From Paramuribaculum sp. (GTDB taxonomy: Bacteria; Bacteroidota; Bacteroidia; Bacteroidales; Muribaculaceae): a DNA stretch of 6,735 nucleotides. Of the stretch, positions 1-6,440 are shown in pieces. The stretch spans positions 1 through 6,735 of the forward strand of contig JAIDQW010000489.1 in NCBI GenBank assembly GCA_029062075.1, written 5' to 3'. Numbering within the stretch: the first letter of the stretch is position 1; each line of letters begins with the position of its first letter. Under the pieces are notes generated by a model, which saw only the letters and a list, made by a program, of their open reading frames with translations, made no database searches and was not told where the DNA came from. The position numbers were made by a program, and so were the translations under genes.

Positions 1-236
1 GTTTTATCCTTATCATTTTGTTTCATGTGATCCCTCTCCTTCGTTATTCTGTCAGATAAATCCACAAATACAGAGAGATTCAATGTATCAGAAACTTTAG
101 CTGTTTCCACAGGAGATACTGAGACAGTATGTGAACCTTCCCCTGAATTACCATTACCGTTACCATTACCGTTCCCGCAATTATATAATGTGATTGCACT
201 TAACATTAGTGCTCCTGCTATTAATATTTTCTTCAT
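1..236 (-). CDS. Lipoprotein with possible vWA-like start motif (3' part missing)
   Basis: The reading frame starts at ATG 234-236 and stays open to the window edge, giving 78 complete codons; the C-terminal part lies outside. Residues 1-20 form a lipoprotein signal: a Lys-Lys start, a hydrophobic core, then lipobox LYNC with Cys20 as the predicted lipidated residue. A flexible Gly-Asn repeat follows, encoded by a hexamer repeat. There is no acidic outer-membrane export signal right after the Cys, so surface display is not indicated. Near the break is the segment SVFVDLSDRI (residues 55-64): a hydrophobic strand ending in Asp-x-Ser, like the first strand of von Willebrand A domains, but with Arg where the MIDAS motif DxSxS has its second Ser. 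It begins only 9 bases after the stop of the membrane-protein gene, so it is probably third in the operon. The lipoprotein call is firm; the vWA idea is inference. Confidence 0.8.
   Translation of the reverse strand, partial: MKKILIAGALMLSAITLYNCGNGNGNGNGNSGEGSHTVSVSPVETAKVSDTLNLSVFVDLSDRITKERDHMKQNDKDK
147..176 (-). repeat. Five-unit hexamer repeat within lipoprotein gene
   Basis: On the plus strand there are five consecutive units of the form RTTMCC (ATTACC, ATTACC, GTTACC, ATTACC, GTTCCC). On the coding strand they encode alternating Gly and Asn directly after the lipidated Cys. Gain or loss of a unit would keep the frame and only change the length of the linker between the membrane anchor and the folded part. 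Confidence 0.75.
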
Positions 237-245
237 AATTACTTA

Positions 246-1475
246 TTATTGAATCTTTGAAATAAAATTATCGTAAATATTTGATGCCTGATCTTTTTCT
301 TCTTGACTTACTGCAAGTTGTGCCATATATGATATCCAACCATTAAAGAAGTCACTTAATGCGTTTTTCAACTCATTGGTATCAACCAATTGACCACTTT
401 GCAAACGGGTTTTCAATCGATTTATATCCGTGTCCAAATTATTAATCTTTTGCTGTATTCCACTACATTCACGATCTATTTCAATAGTCTTATTTTTCGC
501 ATGAGAAATCTTATCTTCAAGCACTTTTATTTCTCGAGTATGCTCATTCATATTATCAAAGTGCTGAAGAGTAAAATCAAAAACAAGCCCCCAGATTACA
601 TAAGCCACGAATCCTGAAAATATAACAATCCAGAAACTGGGGGAATTAAACGCCATTGAAACAGTATATGGCTCAGGGGACAAGACTGTATTAATATAAA
701 CTGTTTCAGAAATTTCAAATGCTAATAGAGCATCAAAAATAAATGTCACAAAATATAGGCAACCAATTTTTATATATTTCACGGCACCCTTTTCAGACTC
801 CCCAAACTGATGAATAAGAAAACCCAAACCTAAAAATATTACCGGCATCAAAAGAATAAACATCAACTGCCCTAATCCATTAGCCATGGCTTTTGTAAAA
901 CACTGCGCATCCAAAATAGCCGCTCCAGCATCAATTACATTACTGTTTCCGAAAAATGCAGAAAAAGAAGCCGAACTATAAAATATAAACAGATAAAGAG
1001 CCAAAAGAAAAGTAATAATACCGCCTATATAGAAATTCACTTTCGACATGATATTTGTTCGATCGCCACTCTTAATATCATCAATCTTATTGCGATATTC
1101 AATAATGGAATCTTCTATTTTCTTTTTCTCATCATGCTTTGCTTGCAATTGTATATTTTCACAATCCTTTTGTCCTTTTTTATTCTCAATATCTGACTGA
1201 ATTTTCCTTTGATTTGACTGCTGCATCTCTTGATTTGCATTCTGCTCATTAATATTTTGAGTATAGCAGGACTGAAGAGCAGGTGATAGTGCAGCTATGT
1301 TTGCGGTGACGCTGCCTGCCCACCTAACTCCCCATGTTCGGTAAGTTTCTCCCCCATTCTTTGCTGATGGTTGAGGATTGTTTTTAGGAATGTTTTTTTT
1401 TGTGGTAAATATGCTCTTAATTGTATCTACCATGCTTTTAGTGGATGTAGTTTGCGTATGATCGTTTGGTATCAT
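246..1475 (-). CDS. Four-helix membrane protein with flanking coiled coils, unknown function
   Basis: A 409-residue protein of no family I recognise. Residues 1-45 are polar and Lys/Asn/Thr-rich with no signal peptide. Residues about 75-137 are Gln/Glu/Lys-rich and likely a coiled coil. Four hydrophobic segments lie at about 147-168, 201-222, 235-255 and 280-300. A second long coiled coil runs from about 305 to 360, followed by an amphipathic tail to the C-terminus. Four helices put both ends on the same side, presumably the cytoplasm, where the coiled coils could bind partners or oligomerise. The start ATG (1473-1475) overlaps the TGA of the TerB-like gene in an ATGA junction, so translational coupling is likely. 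It ends in a double stop (TAA TAA), and a lipoprotein gene follows after 9 bases. A 60-base sample (421-480) is about 30% GC by hand count, well below porU. A scaffold linking a cytoplasmic TerB-like protein to an envelope lipoprotein is a guess from context. Confidence 0.85.
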   Translation of the reverse strand: MIPNDHTQTTSTKSMVDTIKSIFTTKKNIPKNNPQPSAKNGGETYRTWGVRWAGSVTANIAALSPALQSCYTQNINEQNANQEMQQSNQRKIQSDIENKKGQKDCENIQLQAKHDEKKKIEDSIIEYRNKIDDIKSGDRTNIMSKVNFYIGGIITFLLALYLFIFYSSASFSAFFGNSNVIDAGAAILDAQCFTKAMANGLGQLMFILLMPVIFLGLGFLIHQFGESEKGAVKYIKIGCLYFVTFIFDALLAFEISETVYINTVLSPEPYTVSMAFNSPSFWIVIFSGFVAYVIWGLVFDFTLQHFDNMNEHTREIKVLEDKISHAKNKTIEIDRECSGIQQKINNLDTDINRLKTRLQSGQLVDTNELKNALSDFFNGWISYMAQLAVSQEEKDQASNIYDNFISKIQ

Positions 1476-1858
1476 GACAGATGCTTTAATATTTCATTTA
1501 CTGATTTTTTCTCTTGCGCATATTCCAGCAGAATATTTACTATATCGTCTATATTCTCCTCTATAAAGCCAAATTTTTTCGCATAATTACTAAGAAGGAC
1601 TTTTTCAGCGTCAACTACTCCGTCTGCGGTTGCAATTAAAGCCAATTCGTATAAAAACTTGATTTTTTCTTCAGTCTCATCCGGGATATAAAATGCAGAT
1701 CCGCCTGAAAGTATCGCCTGTTCAATTTCTTCCTGACTAAGTCCATAATTTTCTCTCGCTATCCTATATAATTCATTTAATTCTGAAATAGCGATATCCC
1801 CGTCAGCAACAATCATACAATAGAGACTAAGGAAATGAGATTTAAGTTTCTGTTCCAT
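1472..1858 (-). CDS. TerB-like (tellurite-resistance family) small helical protein
   Basis: A 128-residue all-helical protein resembling the TerB/TerB-like domain, normally about 120-150 residues, so it is a stand-alone full-length domain. Two copies of the characteristic acidic motif are visible: VADGDIAISELNEL near residue 20 and ATADGVVDAEKVLL near residue 80. Each is an Asp-Gly followed by acidic residues between helices, the metal-binding pattern of the family. The frame also opens at a TTG two codons upstream (1864), but the ATG at 1856-1858 is preferred. There is no signal peptide, so it is cytoplasmic. It heads a three-gene unit whose next gene overlaps its stop by four bases. In published comparative analyses, TerB domains occur with vWA proteins in membrane-linked stress and phage-conflict systems; the standard terZABCDEF partners are not seen here. 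I see no TAnnTTTG promoter in the roughly 50 bases upstream, so it may depend on the structured leader before it. Exact function is unknown. Confidence 0.75.
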   Translation of the reverse strand: MEQKLKSHFLSLYCMIVADGDIAISELNELYRIARENYGLSQEEIEQAILSGGSAFYIPDETEEKIKFLYELALIATADGVVDAEKVLLSNYAKKFGFIEENIDDIVNILLEYAQEKKSVNEILKHLS

Positions 1859-1871
1859 TTGCAACTTAAGT

Positions 1872-1890
1872 GTCGTTGCCCTCTAACGAC
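1872..1890 (-). promoter_or_regulatory. Small hairpin in 5' leader of the TerB-like gene
   Basis: GTCGTT and AACGAC form a perfect 6-bp stem with a 7-base loop. It ends 13 bases before the preferred ATG of the TerB-like gene. The loop on the coding strand reads AGAGGGC, the only purine-rich stretch close to the start, so the hairpin could influence ribosome access. The AACGAC arm could alternatively pair with a second GTCGTT copy at 2008-2013. A regulatory role is inference. Confidence 0.4.
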
Positions 1891-1900
1891 TTTAATAAAT

Positions 1901-1998
1901 AAAAAAATGCGCGAGAGCTATACTTGTTGCCCGTTCAACACTTGGAGGCCTTCGCATTGCCTTGTTCAATTGAACGGACAACGCCGAAGCCTCACGCA
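1901..1998 (-). terminator. Candidate intrinsic terminator, large nested fold ending in seven U
   Basis: On the minus strand, TGCGTGAGG (1998-1990) pairs with TCTCGCGCA (1916-1908), giving 9 bp with two G-U pairs, and seven T follow immediately (1907-1901). Inside it, GTTGTCCGTTCAA (1982-1970) pairs with TTGAACGGGCAAC (1938-1926) over 13 bp with one G-U. All three wobble pairs would be A-C mismatches in plus-strand RNA, so the fold belongs to the minus strand. It encloses a 31-base loop and an internal loop, so it is far larger than a normal terminator. It could end the transcript of the small ORF or act as a conditional terminator before the TerB-like operon. Confidence 0.5.
1945..1993 (-). 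promoter_or_regulatory. Long hairpin that competes with the downstream terminator-like fold
   Basis: Bases 1977-1993 pair with 1945-1961 as three helices (GAGGC/GCCTC, TTCG/CGAA and a 7-bp block with two G-U pairs in minus-strand RNA), with single-base bulges. It is capped by the 12-base palindrome GTTCAATTGAAC (1964-1975). It uses bases 1970-1982 and 1990-1993, which are also needed by the fold that precedes the U-tract, so both cannot form together. Being upstream in the transcript it would form first, the arrangement of an antiterminator. The structure is read from the sequence; the role is inference. Confidence 0.5.
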
Positions 1999-2147
1999 AA
2001 TATGTACAACGACTTTAACCGGATTCTCATCCAACTAAAGTTTCGTAGATACATATCCACATTGGCATTCACCGCTGCCTCATTCTTGACTGAACTTAAG
2101 AAGTTGCGAAGTTTCCAAGTATCAAGAAGAGCGTTTAGTAAACGCAT
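1992..2147 (-). CDS. Possible 51-residue small protein or leader peptide
   Basis: ATG 2145-2147 opens a frame of 51 codons ending at TGA (1992-1994). The product is basic and amphipathic, with two Trp (in DTWKLRNFL and NFSWMRIRLKSLY), no signal peptide and no clear membrane span. I do not recognise a family. In its favour: it sits 60 bases downstream of a promoter-like element, on the same strand as every other gene, and its composition looks like a real protein. Against it: it is short, there is no Shine-Dalgarno (normal in this phylum), and an 86-codon frame is also open on the opposite strand. Its stop codon lies inside the strand shared by two competing RNA folds, so a ribosome finishing here would cover the switching element. 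That position would suit a leader peptide; a small functional protein is the alternative. Confidence 0.4.
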   Translation of the reverse strand: MRLLNALLDTWKLRNFLSSVKNEAAVNANVDMYLRNFSWMRIRLKSLYIFA

Positions 2148-2159
2148 TTTTGAATTATG

Positions 2160-2203
2160 TCACACCCACCACCTTACCCATTAAGGCTTCGGCAGAGATG
2201 TGA
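2160..2203 (-). promoter_or_regulatory. 5' leader hairpin just after the candidate promoter
   Basis: TCACATC (2203-2197) pairs with GGTGTGA (2166-2160) over 7 bp with one wobble that works only in minus-strand RNA. Inside it, CCTTA/TAAGG (2172-2176 with 2182-2186) forms a second short stem with a 5-base loop. It lies within a few bases of the expected transcript start and could stabilise the 5' end or be part of a sensing domain. Confidence 0.35.
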
Positions 2204-2206
2204 GTG

Positions 2207-2238
2207 CAAAAATATATATTTATTTGGAATTATAAAAC
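2207..2238 (-). promoter_or_regulatory. Candidate Bacteroidetes promoter for the small ORF and leader
   Basis: On the minus strand, TATTTTTG (2214-2207) matches the Bacteroidetes -7 consensus TAnnTTTG. Eighteen bases upstream is GTTTTA (2238-2233), a weak match to the -33 TTTG element. Transcription would start near 2200, at the foot of the leader hairpin. The surrounding DNA is very AT-rich, so chance matches are possible. The roughly 155 bases between the small ORF and porU hold nothing else I can name, and I see no clear hairpin terminator for porU there. Confidence 0.45.
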
Positions 2239-2303
2239 TCGTCTAAAAATTTATCAAATATAGAAACTTGTGTAAAGGGAAAACTAATTGGGAGAGTCGG
2301 GGA

Positions 2304-5300
2304 TTATTTGCCGGTGACGGCGATGCGCTTGCCTTTGGAGATGCGGCGCACTCCGTTGACACTTACATCAGCGCGGTAGATGTATATGCCGCGCCCAACT
2401 CTTCTGCCACCTAAGTCGTGCAGATTCCAGGTTATCGGAGCTGAGGTGAACATGTCACTCCTATCTGTAACCGTTTTGCTCCACACAAGCATTCCCATGA
2501 GATTATATACACTTACCGTAACAGTAAGGGTTTCGTCAGGACGGTTGTGGTTTACAAAGAAGTTTGCCTCTACCGAAGCGGGATTCACATCTGTATAAAT
2601 ATCAAAAATCTCAGGCTGCACCATAGGATCAACAACAAAGTTGATAGTGGCTTCGGTAGCGTTTCCGGAGGTGTCAAATACTCTGAGTGTAAGATCGTGC
2701 GATCCTTCCGAAAGGGTGGAAAGAGGGTAAGCGATTGTTCCGCCGGGAGTACCATCGGCATACGGGGTAAAGTAATCAGCCACATTGCTGAAAGTTGTCA
2801 CACCGTCAAGTTTAAGGGTCATAGCCCTACCTATACCGGAGGTTGACAAATTAATAGCTATGTCATCACTCACTTCAGCGAGCACCATAGGGGTATCGTT
2901 GACTCTGTCACCCGCCACGAATGTCGGATGATTGATGTAGAACTTCGAAATCACCGGCGGAACAGTGTCCTGAGGCACATTCTCGTCTGAGCCGAACACA
3001 TAGAAATCGGTGAATGTTCCAATGGCGTCCTTACCTGCGCCGGAGCGAGCATTCAGGCTGATGAGCGCATTCCTGTAATTATCTGCAAGCTCAGCAGGCA
3101 TAGATATCTTTAGCTCAAACTCACCAGTCAGTACGGAGTCTCGTCCTGAGAACAGACGCTCTCCGTGTTCATCAAACACCAGTGACTGTCCTGTCGTGTC
3201 ATCTATATTTCTGCCAAGTGTGGTAACGCTCGTTTCAGCATCATACAAAGTTGCTCTGACAGTACCGTTGAAATCTTTCACCGGCTCACCATCGGAAGAG
3301 AGAATACATCCTTTCACTATTACATTCTCGCGACCTTTGAAAACAATTTCCTCAGAACTGTTTTCCACACTTTTATCATTGATATGCGTTATGGCGGCAC
3401 GGTATTGTCCGGTAGCCACCCTCATAGCCGGGTCTCCCATCAGTGCAAATCTTAGCTTATTGGTATTGGTGGTACCCGCCTCACTGCTGAGCCGGTTTTT
3501 GGCTTTTTTCAGTATGTCGCCTACTGTCAGACTCTTACCTTTGCTATCAACTGCAAACGCTTCACGCCCTAAAGCACGGCTTAAGAGCGAATTCTCGGAG
3601 ATATAAACCGGACGGGTAGCCGAAATGGCTGCAATAACACCGGCTTTCGGTCGGAAAAACATTTTTTCCGCACCGCTCTGATCAAAGCCATCCCACTGCA
3701 TAAAGAAACAGGTTGCGCCGAAGAAAACAGGCAAATATCTATTGGACAGGCTGTTGAGGTCATTGAGAGTCATTATTCCCTGACCGGTCAGAAAATATTT
3801 ATTTGCATGTCCGGTATATGTCCACCATGAAGCACCTGTATCAAGCAGCTTGTGCAGTTTTTCCCTACCTGTCTGACACACCCCTCCTACAAGGGGATAC
3901 GCATCAATATACACCTTGTCATATATCATAGAAGATCCAAACGGATTGCTGCGCATTGCATCAACCAGCTCGTCTGCCTGAGTGAGATGTATTCCTCTGT
4001 CACCGTCATCAGCTGTCATTATCACACGGTTGTGCCACTCACCTTCAGGCGAAGAGCATACGTATGACTCAAGTTTATCAACATAGACTTCAGCTTCGGT
4101 CGCGCTCCGTGCAGGTATTCGTCCTACAGCGATACAATATTTGTCAGCACCGGGTCGGAGACCGCTATTGTCTTCAAGAAAGGCAAAAAAATCATCAGTC
4201 GTGTAAGACACATTTTCCAAAAGGCTCTCGTCTGACTGCCATAAGGGCATCACACTGCCTGAAAGGGATGCCGCTCCTGCGGTAACTCCACGCATGTCGA
4301 AGGTACCGCGTCCGAGAAAAAGAGCATAGCGGAGATTCTCTCCTGACGCCGGACCCCGGTCATACAGCATTTTTAGAAAACGTCTGAAAGCTCCGGGGTC
4401 TGTAGCACCGGAACTGAACTCATTAAATATGTGATTCTGCATCACTACCGCAACCTTCATACTGTCAATCTTTTCATGAAGAGCAGCTATTCGTCGTGCG
4501 GCAGTTTGAAATTCCTGGAGAGTGATTATCACCATTTCCGGGGTAGAAAGCGCATGAAGATTCTGAACCGCAACCGGACCTTCGTCTGAAACAGCAGGCA
4601 TTTTTGCTCCGGGAGTCCATGCTGAATAACTACGCTGACCGGTATAGTCATTTATCCATCCTATTCCACCCTCTGTGTCAGCCACTTTCATCCGAATAAC
4701 ATTCAGCGGATCGGTAGTGTCCCACACTCTTGTATTTTTATCCGCTCCGGCAAGTTTTACAGCTGTGGAATTAACTCCAAAATCAAGAATACCCTCATCA
4801 AGACGGATATTTCGGGGATAGTTTACTGTAATGGCATCAAGATTTGCTGCGCTAAGATTCGCACCACCGGTGAATGCTATTCTTACGTCAAGACTCTCAC
4901 CATCAATCTTATATTCTCCGGTTAATTCTCCAGCCACACCGTAATCGGAGGAGGGAGTCGGAGCAACAGTGGCTGTGCGAGTCTCACCCTTTACGGTAAT
5001 AGACCAGTTTGACTTAGTTGCTGATTTGGTGGCAAAGGTAGCCTTTACCGTCGCTATGCCACCATGAGCGGCATCCTTGAGTGTAAAAGGAAAATCGCGG
5101 TAATTTGTAAAACGGAAATCCTCACCGAAAAAACGGGTACCGCTACTACCGTAATTCACCTTATCTAACTCATGGTGAATGTAGTCGGTAAAAACTGTTA
5201 CCGGATTAGGATGAATATCAGCTCTCCCCTCCTCAGCAATCACAGCTGAGGGCTCTCCCTCTCCGATATAGTAATAACCTTTAGACGTGTAGGGATTCAA

Positions 5301-5678
5301 TGATACTGAAACCGTGCCCTCCTTGTCAGTGGAAACAGCCTGAGGTCCAACAGCATAGAAATATATTCCATCCGCAGTGCGCTCACACTGTACTTCCGGC
5401 AGATCATCAACATAACTTGCAGCTGAAAGCACATCCGGTACCCCTGCCGCTCCATAACCTGCAATAATCACTTTCTCCGGATTGTTGAATCCCATTGACT
5501 TTAGCTGCGCGCGGCTAATGAAATGCATTCCTGTGCGGTCAACGCTGACCTTTCGCCACTTTCCCTCACTCAAACGCGACCGGTGTGCATAGCAGCTCAG
5601 ATCAAACGCTTCTGCCGTAACAACTGAAGCCAAAAAGAGAATTATATTAAAGAACCTGATAAATATATTCCTATTCAT
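2304..5678 (-). CDS. porU: Type IX secretion system sortase PorU
   Basis: PorU is the C25-family cysteine protease of the T9SS outer-membrane attachment complex. It removes the C-terminal sorting domain of secreted cargo and joins the cargo to lipopolysaccharide, working with PorV, PorQ and PorZ. The protein is 1124 residues from the ATG at 5678; the frame also opens at a TTG six codons earlier, but the ATG starts a clean signal peptide (residues 1-24, cut after TAEA). Next comes the usual PorU N-terminal region (LSEGKWRKVSVDRTG, about residue 35). The C25 domain spans about 380-755, with the catalytic pair His624 in YTGHANK and Cys657 in GATCFF. Their 33-residue spacing equals that of P. gingivalis PorU (His657/Cys690, from memory). 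A beta-rich region follows, then a CTD-like end with GRGIYIYRADV and a basic tail. Length fits the family, about 1150. It lies 29 bases after a GH25 gene; porV is not in the window. A 60-base sample (3001-3060) is about 55% GC. Confidence 0.93.
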   Translation of the reverse strand: MNRNIFIRFFNIILFLASVVTAEAFDLSCYAHRSRLSEGKWRKVSVDRTGMHFISRAQLKSMGFNNPEKVIIAGYGAAGVPDVLSAASYVDDLPEVQCERTADGIYFYAVGPQAVSTDKEGTVSVSLNPYTSKGYYYIGEGEPSAVIAEEGRADIHPNPVTVFTDYIHHELDKVNYGSSGTRFFGEDFRFTNYRDFPFTLKDAAHGGIATVKATFATKSATKSNWSITVKGETRTATVAPTPSSDYGVAGELTGEYKIDGESLDVRIAFTGGANLSAANLDAITVNYPRNIRLDEGILDFGVNSTAVKLAGADKNTRVWDTTDPLNVIRMKVADTEGGIGWINDYTGQRSYSAWTPGAKMPAVSDEGPVAVQNLHALSTPEMVIITLQEFQTAARRIAALHEKIDSMKVAVVMQNHIFNEFSSGATDPGAFRRFLKMLYDRGPASGENLRYALFLGRGTFDMRGVTAGAASLSGSVMPLWQSDESLLENVSYTTDDFFAFLEDNSGLRPGADKYCIAVGRIPARSATEAEVYVDKLESYVCSSPEGEWHNRVIMTADDGDRGIHLTQADELVDAMRSNPFGSSMIYDKVYIDAYPLVGGVCQTGREKLHKLLDTGASWWTYTGHANKYFLTGQGIMTLNDLNSLSNRYLPVFFGATCFFMQWDGFDQSGAEKMFFRPKAGVIAAISATRPVYISENSLLSRALGREAFAVDSKGKSLTVGDILKKAKNRLSSEAGTTNTNKLRFALMGDPAMRVATGQYRAAITHINDKSVENSSEEIVFKGRENVIVKGCILSSDGEPVKDFNGTVRATLYDAETSVTTLGRNIDDTTGQSLVFDEHGERLFSGRDSVLTGEFELKISMPAELADNYRNALISLNARSGAGKDAIGTFTDFYVFGSDENVPQDTVPPVISKFYINHPTFVAGDRVNDTPMVLAEVSDDIAINLSTSGIGRAMTLKLDGVTTFSNVADYFTPYADGTPGGTIAYPLSTLSEGSHDLTLRVFDTSGNATEATINFVVDPMVQPEIFDIYTDVNPASVEANFFVNHNRPDETLTVTVSVYNLMGMLVWSKTVTDRSDMFTSAPITWNLHDLGGRRVGRGIYIYRADVSVNGVRRISKGKRIAVTGK

Positions 5679-5707
5679 TGCATCTTCATAACGCAAAAAA
5701 GCTTTGG

Positions 5708-6436
5708 TTATTGCCCTTTATCATTCGTTGTGGAGATGAATTGTTTCCAGGTAGAGTCATTTCCGTTAAAAAGATTCATATCTACCAGACGGTCAACACC
5801 TTCAAACTTGCCTCTGTGTGAATATTGCCAGAAAACGCAATCAAACTTATCTTCAATATCAGAGAAAGAGCATATCCAAAGCGGATACTTTTCCAACCTA
5901 TTCTTATAAAATTTTGAATATCCGTCCTTATTAGTGTAAATCACCACGTCAAGCCCCTCACCTGCAAGCACATCAGCCATAATTTCCACCTGCCTGACAA
6001 CCGAATCCACATTCACCCTTCTCGGATTCGTCCATTCCTCAAGGTCAATCGCCACCGGTAAATCAGGAGCAAGTCCTCTCAAAGAGTTTATCACATTGAG
6101 AGCCTGCATGTAGCCGGAAGTATCGAATCTAAAAAAATGGTACATCCCCACTTTAAGACCCGCGTCCATCGCCTTACGCATGTTTGCATTAAACTCCTTA
6201 TCTTTGAAATCTGTGCCTTCAGTGCCTTTTATATATACAAAATCAATGCCTTGATCCGCGAGGCGGCTAAAGTCGATGTTTCCGTTATGAGAGGACACAT
6301 CCACCCCTTTTACGGGATAATTGACAATTGTTTGAGGCAACACCGTTTCACCTCTTCCGGTTACCACTACGTAAAATATATACACAGCGATACCAACGAA
6401 AAGAGCCACAGAAAAATATGTTATCAGCTTCTGCAC
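5708..6436 (-). CDS. Membrane-anchored GH25 muramidase (lysozyme)
   Basis: Family 25 glycoside hydrolases cut the beta-1,4 bond between N-acetylmuramic acid and N-acetylglucosamine in peptidoglycan. The 242-residue protein has one hydrophobic segment (about 5-25) that is an uncleaved anchor or signal, and then a single GH25 domain (about 42-225). Visible family motifs are GVDVSSHNG with Asp46; YHF at 99-101; AIDLEE with Asp131 and the likely catalytic Glu133; WQYS at 203-206; and VDMN with Asp219 near the end. No cell-wall-binding repeats are present, so the enzyme is the minimal form common in Bacteroidales. The start is GTG (6434-6436); no ATG precedes the catalytic domain in this frame. 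porU follows after 29 bases, so the two probably share a transcript. A local role in opening peptidoglycan for envelope assembly would fit that pairing but is inference; ordinary wall turnover is equally possible. Confidence 0.9.
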   Translation of the reverse strand: MQKLITYFSVALFVGIAVYIFYVVVTGRGETVLPQTIVNYPVKGVDVSSHNGNIDFSRLADQGIDFVYIKGTEGTDFKDKEFNANMRKAMDAGLKVGMYHFFRFDTSGYMQALNVINSLRGLAPDLPVAIDLEEWTNPRRVNVDSVVRQVEIMADVLAGEGLDVVIYTNKDGYSKFYKNRLEKYPLWICSFSDIEDKFDCVFWQYSHRGKFEGVDRLVDMNLFNGNDSTWKQFISTTNDKGQ

Positions 6437-6440
6437 ACCA

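Larger units (their letters stand above)
1885..2018. repeat. 11-bp direct repeat pair AACGACTTTAA flanking the hairpin region
   Basis: The plus-strand word AACGACTTTAA occurs at 1885-1895 and again at 2008-2018, in the same orientation and with start points 123 bases apart. Between the copies lie the long hairpin and the U-tract. The copies could be alternative pairing partners in the leader RNA, a protein-binding pair, or a scar of an insertion or duplication. The repeat is seen directly; its meaning is not known. Confidence 0.6.
1901..2206 (-). ncRNA. Candidate structured leader RNA or small RNA upstream of the TerB-like operon
   Basis: From just after a TAnnTTTG element to the U-tract, about 300 bases of minus strand contain a 5' hairpin, a possible 51-codon ORF and two competing long folds. 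I cannot match it to tmRNA, RNase P RNA, SRP RNA, 6S RNA or a riboswitch class known to me: the landmark motifs of each are absent. It could be a leader that controls the downstream operon, a free small RNA, or the mRNA of a small protein. Confidence 0.35.

Noticed and set aside
1859..1864. TTG start for the TerB-like gene
   Set aside because: An ATG lies two codons further in and preserves the whole domain; nothing favours the TTG.
1860..2000. Integron attC-like recombination site
   Set aside because: The inverted repeats and words such as CGTTAGAG suggested it, but the terminal RYYYAAC and GTTRRRY boxes are not present in the right order or spacing, and no integrase gene is visible.
1924..2184. 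86-codon open frame on the plus strand across the structured segment
   Set aside because: It runs opposite to all other genes and through both long inverted repeats, whose wobble pairs favour minus-strand RNA. It has no promoter-like element that I could see and no recognisable domain. Kept only as a caution against the small minus-strand ORF.
2161..2187. Eight-codon ORF MGKVVGVT as a leader peptide
   Set aside because: Too short to separate from chance, and it lies within the arms of the leader hairpin.
1901..2206. tmRNA, RNase P RNA, SRP RNA, 6S RNA or group II intron fragment
   Set aside because: None of the landmark motifs (tRNA-like end and tag ORF, P4 core, SRP GGAA loop, long 6S duplex with central bubble, intron domain V) could be found.
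3196..4285. Plus-strand open frames of 71-136 codons inside porU
   Set aside because: They are antisense shadows of a clear PorU coding region and show no domain or start signal.
5679..5696. TTG start for porU six codons upstream of the ATG
   Set aside because: The ATG at 5678 begins a standard signal peptide; the six extra residues (including Glu and Asp) would weaken its positive N-region.
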